Assembly: GCF_000226095.1 (NCBI RefSeq)
Contig: NC_016474.1
Coordinates: 868,001 to 932,000, forward strand
Source: Thermothelomyces thermophilus ATCC 42464
Taxonomy: Eukaryota > Ascomycota > Sordariomycetes > Sordariales > Chaetomiaceae
Reading direction: 5' to 3'
DNA: 64,000 nucleotides
The translations under genes and the position numbers were made by a program. This document shows, piece by piece, positions 58,207-64,000 of this stretch (its first letter is position 1; each line of letters begins with the position of its first letter). The notes below the pieces were generated by a model. It saw only the letters and a list, made by a program, of their open reading frames with translations, had not been told where the DNA came from and made no database searches.

Positions 58207-58765
58207 ATGCCCTACTACGCCAAATCCGAGGACTGGCTTCATCAGTCGAGCCTCCTGCTCCAAGCTCGCCCGTCAACCGTACGAACTTAACATCCCATCT
58301 TCTTCCAATGACGAACAGCCACTAACCAGACAACTGCAGACACGAATCACCACCCGATACCACCTCAAACCTGCCCGCCGAGTGCCGAAGCTCAAAAACT
58401 CCGACCAGGATGCCGCCGGTCAAAAAGCACAATCACCAGAAACACAAGAAAAACCGCCGCGCGGTCATCTTGTTCTCAAAACCTACGATCCCCACAGCGG
58501 CGTGACCCTCAAATACAAGACCTCCAAAGCCGCAGAGGTAACAAGGCTGATCCAGATGTTGGGAACCCTCGGCCGGCACATGGCTGCAGTGCCGATCACT
58601 GAGAAGGCGGAGGACGAGACGATGGCGGATGCTCCTGCGCCGACAGAGGGTGAGGGTACCGGGAGCGGTGTACAGACGCCTATAGGTGCACAGGCACAGC
58701 AGCAACAACAGCAAGCGGGTGGGGGAGGTGGGAAAGGGAAGAAGAAGAAGGGAGGGAAGAGGTGA
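58207..58765 (+). CDS. SRP21: Signal recognition particle SRP9/SRP21-type subunit
   Basis: Alu-domain protein of the SRP, which targets nascent chains to the ER. CDS join 58207-58278, 58340-58765, 61 bp intron, 165 residues. The N-terminus MPYYAKSEDWLHQSSLLLQA and the core LVLKTYDPHSGVTLKYKTSK followed by AAEVTRLIQMLGTLGRHMA are the SRP9 signature (strand, YDPxSG turn, KTxKAAEV helix). An insert between helix 1 and the core makes it longer than the mammalian 9 kDa protein, as in yeast Srp21. The C-terminus has a Gln run and a Gly/Lys tail (GGGGGKGKKKKGGKR) that probably contacts RNA. The first exon was chosen because it restores the conserved YxxxxxW start; the longer open frame upstream has none. 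Confidence 0.88.
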
Positions 58766-59248
58766 GACCGTCGCTCAAGGTCATTAATTGGGTGCTGGAA
58801 GGGCAAGGATGGGATACACGGGGTTAGCGGTTCAAGGAACATATCATGCCGGTAAACTCAAGATTTGAGAAAACAGTATACGTTGTGGATCTGTCCAGGA
58901 GAACACTTAAGCATGACCGCACAATTTCTGTTTCGGACATATTCGTGTTTTTATCCCTAGCATGAGAGTCTACTCATACATAACCAAGGACGTTTCTTCG
59001 TCTCCGCCGCATTCCTTTCATAAGTAAAACCCAGGAACCACCAAGCAACGCCCAACGCCGCCATGCTAACACGGTCCCACCCGCGCAGCATTGTACACGC
59101 GAAAACAATATCCAACCTCTCCACGAGGCGACGTAAGCCGACAACCCTCCCACTTCTATGCCAGAAGACATCGTAAGGGGGGGAGAGCATGTATCGACAC
59201 AAAGAGGGGTATTAGAGAACAAAAACGGACCATCCAGCCGACAAGAGC

Positions 59249-60613
59249 TTAGAAGTCATCGTCAAACGTGAAATCGCCGCCGTTCTCTCCCTTGGGCTCA
59301 TCGGAATCTTCCTGGACAAACTTCTTCGTGCTGGCCATGACGCCCGCCTTTTGGTAGTCGCCGACGCGCTTCTCGAAGAAGTTGGTCTTGCCTCCGAGGG
59401 AGATGTTCTCCATGAAGTCGAAGGGGTTCGTCGACCTATACACCTTCTCATTGCCGAGGGCAAGAAGCAGGCGGTCGGCAACGAACTCAATGTACTGCTT
59501 CATCAGGTTGGCATTCATGCCGAGCAGGGCGCAAGGCAGGGCCTCAGTGAGGAACTCCTGCTCGATGCGGACGGCGTCGACAATGATGTCTTCAATCACC
59601 TGCTTGCTGGGGCGGTGGTTGAGGTGCGAGAACAGCAGGCAAGCAAAGTCGGTGTGGAGACCCTCATCCCGAGAGATCAGCTCGTTGGAAAAGGTCAAGC
59701 CGGGCATGAGGCCGCGCTTCTTGAGCCAGAAGATGGACGCAAAGGCGCCGCTGAAGAAGATACCCTCGACGGCAGCGAAGGCAACGAGCCGCTGCGCAAA
59801 GGTGGACTTCTTGTCAGCGATCCAGCGAAGGGCCCAGTCGGCCTTCTTGCGAATGGCGGGGATGGTCTCGATGGCATTGAACAGATGAGAGCGCTGAGCG
59901 GGCTCCTTGATGTAGGTATCGATGAGCAGAGAGTAGGTCTCCGAATGGATGTTCTCCATCATGATCTGGAAGCCGTAGAAGCAGCGGGCCTCCGGGACCT
60001 GAACCTCGCCACTGAAGCGCTCGACCAGGTTCTCATTGACGATGCCGTCAGATGCGGCGAAGAAAGCGAGAATATGCGAGATAAAGTATTTCTCATCGTC
60101 GTTGAGCCTGTTGTTCCAATCGTGAAGGTCCTTGGAAAGGTCAATCTCCTCGGCGGTCCAGAACGAGGCCTCGGCCTTCTTGTACATTTGCCAGATCTGC
60201 AGTGCCCCATTAGCACGCGTCCCACTTAACGCGTTCGAGCGCGTCGCGTACCTCGTGATACTTGATGGGGAACAGCACGAAGCGCTGGGGGTTCTCTTGA
60301 AGAAGGGGCTCGTCGGCCTCCTCAGGCTTGATGGTAGGGGCCACCGAGGGCTTTGGCGCCTCCTTCTTGTCCATGACACTCTTCTGGTGGTTGGCGTCAA
60401 TCTCTGCCTCCAGGGTGGCGAGGTCGGCATCGAAGGACGCGTTCTCTTTGTTGGAAGAGGAGAAATCAAGCTTCTTGACAGGAGACTCCATCTTCAGTGC
60501 CTCAATTGCCGAGGTAGCCTGCAATTCGAGCCTCGTTAGTGATGGGCAAAGTCGACGCGTAAAGCGCGACGCGGGGCACTGACCTGCTTCGATGGGGTAA
60601 CCTGCGCGGCCAT
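59249..60613 (-). CDS. RNR2: Ribonucleotide reductase small subunit R2
   Basis: Class Ia R2 subunit that carries the diiron-tyrosyl radical used to make dNTPs. Exons on the minus strand: 60613-60584 (10 codons), 60518-60252, 60196-59249, giving 414 residues. The first intron (65 bp) and second (55 bp, GCTAAT branch site) keep phase 0. Key blocks are [55 protein letters not shown] with the radical-site region, and [17 protein letters not shown]. The C-terminal FTFDDDF is the peptide that docks on R1. All metal ligands appear present, so this is the catalytic R2 rather than an Rnr4-type paralogue. A TCGCGTCGACGCGA palindrome sits about 220 bp upstream and ACGCGT lies in intron 1, suggesting S-phase control. 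Confidence 0.96.
60555..60560. promoter_or_regulatory. ACGCGT box in RNR2 intron 1
   Basis: An exact MluI cell-cycle-box core 53-58 bp into the transcription unit after the ATG, inside intron 1, followed closely by GCGCGACGCGG. It could act as an intronic enhancer or be chance in a GC-rich intron. Confidence 0.35.
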
Positions 60614-60832
60614 TGTATGTGAGATGGAACTAGTGCGTGCTGTGGGATCAAGTGACGAGGAATTGCCACCGAGTGTAGGATGTCAAGAGGCAATTGTTGG
60701 TGCTGATGAAGGAATGGGTTGGAAGTTGTGCAGACAAGAGCAGGATCTGGAGGAAGAACTGCGAGCGCGACTCGATATAAATGTAGCACGTCTGCACGCG
60801 GTCCCACCCTGCTAAATCTGTTCTGCAGGGGT

Positions 60833-60846
60833 TCGCGTCGACGCGA
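60833..60846. promoter_or_regulatory. TCGCGTCGACGCGA palindrome upstream of RNR2 (MCB-like)
   Basis: A perfect 14 bp palindrome containing ACGCGA on both strands, 220-233 bp before the RNR2 ATG. ACGCGW is the MBF-type site controlling RNR and DNA-synthesis genes in yeasts; the POL1 upstream region in this window has ACGCGT too. Function is inferred. Confidence 0.5.
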
Positions 60847-61764
60847 CTTGGGCCCGTTCCGCTCCGGTAAATGCGGCGTCAACACACCAACCCCCTGAGA
60901 TACACGGGCTTACCCAGGCATCCATCCACTTGCGGCACGTTAGCCTGGTCGGATATACCTCGCCGTTATCTGATCTCCGGCCGAGACAGCCAAGAAGTGG
61001 TGCAGCTTTCTCGCGTGTTCAAGCTGGTCCAAGCTAATCATGACCCCACTATGACACACTCCATTGCTCTCTACAGGCAGAGAGACGTCCCATTCTCGGC
61101 GTCGTTCAACGACAATTATTAACCGTGCTTTTGTCAACATTGACCCAGGAATGGCAAGATAACTCTTTTGGACATTATTAGATATCAGATGTTTTTTAAT
61201 ATATTCAGCAATCTATCTCTGTTGTGAAGTTTTACTGTATTTAATTGGTGTATAAGTAAGGGTTGCTATCTTGTTCTCTAGCTGCCCTGAATGGCTATGA
61301 ACCTCCGGTCTATACTTTGCTACGTTCCTGACAGGACTGACGGGGGTGTATCTCTGGTGAGGTTTCCCCGGTAGTGGCCGTTGGTGTTGGCCGCGGAATG
61401 GAGCTCATCCTTGGTAGTCCACTCGCGGGTACGCGTGGAGAAGTGTAGTTTGTCATCGTAGCATAATCACAAATAATCATGGACTGTGGACATTTGGGTG
61501 GCCTGACCAGCCTGAAGCCAAACTCTTTACTTAAAACGCGACATTACAATTCGAAGAGTGTTCCGGCAGACGGCTTAGTCTGGTACTGGCCATTCATGGT
61601 TTCTTAAACCAGACCAAAGTCAACACTTCTTATCTTGCTTACCTATTGAAAAACGATGGCAGAACCAGCATGTCTGAATTCAAAGGAAACTGCTTCGGAA
61701 CCTAATCTAAGCTAGTGGTTCCAGTACAGAGGTATCCAAACTAACCACCTAGCTTCCAGCTCGC
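60847..61764. other. AT-richer spacer between RNR2 and DUF4112 gene
   Basis: No gene found. The stretch 61130-61290 is clearly AT-rich with many TpA steps, unlike the GC-rich coding DNA around it. That is compatible with an old RIP-mutated repeat, but no transposon family is recognisable. Confidence 0.4.
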
Positions 61765-62584
61765 TTAATGACGCCGCCCTTGCATTCGATATGGATTTCT
61801 AGGATCGTGCGGTCCGGTCAAATTGCGTCCTGGGGGGATTGTCCGCGCCGGCGGGACCGTCATTGGAGCCGTGAATGATTCAACATGTCGCACGATGCCT
61901 TGTTCCAGGTCACGATCTTTCTCCCCGTTGATCCCACTTGGCTGCCCAGTCTCTGCTCTTACTCTTTTAATTGCCTTGTCCATCAAGTGATCGTTGAGAA
62001 CCCAGGCAATCCGAGTATTGGCACGGTAGCCAACGTCGAAGAAATCCCCGATGACCGGAATGAAGCCCACCAAGAAGTCAAGTGCGATGTAGAGATACAT
62101 CAACCTTCTCTTGTTACTGGGTAAGCCACCATAGATTCTGGAGGCTTCCCACACCAGTAAAACCGACAGGATTAGCTCTAGGACATCGCCGATACTAGTA
62201 ATGGCGGTTAGCCAAGTGTGTTTCCCACAGTGCCGCTGAAGCCAGACTCACACGGGAATGAGACCCAGGATTGCCGACCATCCAAGGCTCGCGCCGAAGC
62301 AGCAACAATGGAACTGATGGTCCAAATGGTGTGCCCGCTTACAGACCGTTCTGAGTTTCTCCATGTCTTGTGTATCGATTCTTATATCTCTTTTGACTTC
62401 GAAGATTTTTCTCTTCTTGCGCATTATTCCGCGTTTGTCTTTCCATGGATCCTGGTGTTGTGAACATCAGCACCCTCGTTCGGCGAAGATTGCAGTCCGT
62501 TTCACTTACCTCTGAGTTAGGTCGCTTTGATTTACAGCTTTCCAGAAAATCAATCAGATCTTTGCCCTCTACAGCGACTTCCAT
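61765..62584 (-). CDS. DUF4112 membrane protein
   Basis: Integral membrane protein of unknown function, conserved in fungi and bacteria. Exons on the minus strand: 62584-62510, 62451-62252, 62194-61765, giving 234 residues; introns are 58 and 57 bp. Exon 1 (MEVAVEGKDLIDFLESCKSK) joins in phase 0 to DPWKDKRGIMRKKR, which recalls the usual fungal lead-in DPW..KR. The DUF4112 core follows: RAHHLDHQFHCCCFGASLGW, SAILGLIPVIGDVLELILSV, LLVWEASRIYGGLP, then IALDFLVGFIPVIGDFFDVG with YRANTRIAWVL. The two P-x-x-GD repeats sit in hydrophobic segments, giving two to three membrane spans. The C-terminus is hydrophilic. Each splice site repairs a conserved block, so the model is well supported although no role is known. 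Confidence 0.85.
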
Positions 62585-63819
62585 TGTGGCCAGGCACTCT
62601 TCTCTCGCAACTCTGAAAGGCTTGAGGCCATTGCTGAATGAAACATAAGACGAGAAGACCGAGAAACACCGAGTAGGGATGTCAGGATATAAGGAAAAGC
62701 GGCCCCATTCTTGCCCACATGGCACTGGGTGAGATGGCTGTCAATTCGAGCTGGCAGCAGTTGGCTGTGATATGGATTGGCCGGCACGCCTTGTATAGTT
62801 TCAGGCGCGCGGTTATGAGGCCCGGTTTGGAAACACTTCTGACGCTAGTCTGGGGAACCACCGTCTAGTATTCTGGTCGTCTGATGTTCGTGGCTTGTGA
62901 AGGATTTCGCAAAAGTGGTTTAGGGCTGCTGGCTTATAGCTTGGCGCGGGCCGCCTGTTTTCATTTCTGCTCGAGATTGGTGTCAGCTCTCGCCCACTGA
63001 GCTGTCATCCCACCCTTGATTGGTGTGCAATTCAAGCCTTGATTCTGGCGATGATGTCCGACATCCAGGATTGGAGGGTTCCTGTCTGCCGAAAGGCATC
63101 TTTACTACTACTTACTAGTGGCCACGCCCCGCTGGCGCACTAGCAAGGGCCCAGTCTCAAGGACCAATCAATGCTTCTACAGTACAAAGTAGATCTACTA
63201 CGGCGTAAATACCTGAGCTCGGTATCGAGATACAAAGAATTCTTGACACTAATGCCAGGGTAGCTATGTACTCCGCACAGTACCTATTATTCCTTAGGCA
63301 CCCCAGTTACTGCGCACGAACAACGCACTGCCACAGTCTTACGTCTGTGGCTTGCCTTGCGCTCTGGTGGGAACTTGCATTGGTTAGTCCGCCACACCTC
63401 CCCTCCAACGCCACCGTCATTATCGTTAGACTGTTGGGCGCAGACAAATGAATGTCGTCCACGTCTGCACACATTGCAAGTCAAATTCTTCCAAGTTTTA
63501 CCTCCCAGGCGATATTCGGAACGCCCGATCGCTTCTCATTCTGACGCTGACGGGCATATTCCCACATATTCAATTGAAGCGTGCACCACGGCCATTGGCT
63601 GAGCCATCTGTACCTGTTTTGTTGTCCCTGCAACACATCTGTGGGCAGGTTGCAGCTTGGCCCCCGCCCTCGGCTCGATTCACGACAGCAACCCGACCAG
63701 CCTGCTACTCGCAAGACGCCCGATCGAAATCCTACCTTCCCTAAGTCTTTGGTATAGCCAGCAAACGCTCATCGATTTCTCATCGATCGCCGTGGATATG
63801 CTCGTGACAAGACGTCGCC
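62585..63819. other. 1.2 kb divergent spacer DUF4112 gene/DCP2
   Basis: Lies between opposite start codons and should hold both promoters. It contains a TACTCCG-type motif near 63268-63275. Open frames at 63266-63744 on the plus strand lack any family signal and were not called. Confidence 0.45.
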
Positions 63820-64000
63820 ATGGCCGAAAACAAGATGCAACTCGAAGATTGTGGGGCATTATATAGCCTGGGAGATTGACGGCGTCGTGCTGACTTGTGC
63901 TTAGGGTTGGACGACCTTTGCGTCCGTTTTATCATCCACCTCCCAAAGGAGGATCTGTCATCGGTCGCGCGTATATGTTTCCAAGTTGAAGAGGCGCAAT
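63820..64000 (+). CDS. DCP2: mRNA-decapping enzyme Dcp2, N-terminal part only
   Basis: Catalytic Nudix subunit of the decapping complex; it removes the m7G cap in cytoplasmic P-bodies. Exon 1 is 63820-63850 (31 nt) and exon 2 runs from 63905 off the window edge. The 54 bp intron has a weak GTGGGG donor but a CTGAC branch site and TTAG acceptor. Joining gives MAENKMQLEDW then LDDLCVRFIIHLPKEDLSSV and ARICFQVEEAQ, the Box A/regulatory domain start of Dcp2. Without splicing the frame stops after about 20 codons, so the intron is required. Only about 42 residues are visible; the Nudix domain lies beyond the window. The short but diagnostic segment makes the identity confident. Confidence 0.85.

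Noticed and set aside
1-64000. Search by eye for CRISPR arrays, rRNA genes, LTR or LINE coding domains, viral fossils and secondary-metabolite core genes.
   Set aside because: No regularly spaced direct repeats, no reverse transcriptase, integrase or transposase motifs, and no polyketide or peptide synthetase domains were seen in any frame.

Overview
The window is nuclear DNA of a filamentous ascomycete, most likely a Sordariomycete near the Sordariales (lineage inferred from protein character and gene style, not from a search). The evidence is short introns of about 50-120 bp with GT..AG ends and CTAAC/CTAAT-like branch sites, GC-rich coding exons, AT-richer spacers, and unmistakable fungal orthologues. 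I rebuilt 21 protein genes by joining exons on splice signals and reading phase. Nineteen are complete and two run off the window edges.

Layout: THO complex subunit 1 (minus, cut at the left edge) and the spliceosomal helicase Aquarius (plus) are divergent. A 3.4 kb gene-poor stretch follows, with one tRNA-like sequence, then eIF4G (plus). DNA polymerase alpha (minus) converges on eIF4G and is divergent from a mitochondrial PPR protein gene (plus). From 24.4 to 36.5 kb everything is on the minus strand: an unrecognised disordered protein, an RRM-like protein, the DYRK kinase YAK1 and a three-RRM protein of the PUB1/TIA-1 type. Then come a probable Mediator Med2-like subunit (plus), a secreted GH5 hydrolase (minus), a tandem-PH Opy1-like protein (minus), an APH-fold kinase (plus), CTU2/NCS2 (plus), the OAC1 carrier (minus), an intact HET-domain gene (minus), SWD2 (plus), SRP9/SRP21 (plus), RNR small subunit (minus), a DUF4112 membrane protein (minus) and the first two exons of DCP2 at the right edge.

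Most genes are core housekeeping. Many act on RNA from transcription to decay: THO1, AQR, eIF4G, the PPR protein, the RRM protein, PUB1, CTU2, SRP9 and DCP2. POL1 and RNR2 serve S-phase DNA synthesis, and both have ACGCG-type motifs upstream. Accessory-looking content is limited to the HET gene, the GH5 gene and several gene-free spacers with recurrent short motifs and long homopolymers. I found no CRISPR array, rRNA, intact transposon, viral fossil or secondary-metabolite cluster, and nothing that convincingly is a new biological system. The most notable points are a GC-AG intron in POL1, shared cell-cycle-box motifs, two very short coding first exons (OAC1, DCP2), a recurrent TACGGATTAC/TACTCCGTA motif family and a tRNA-like element.
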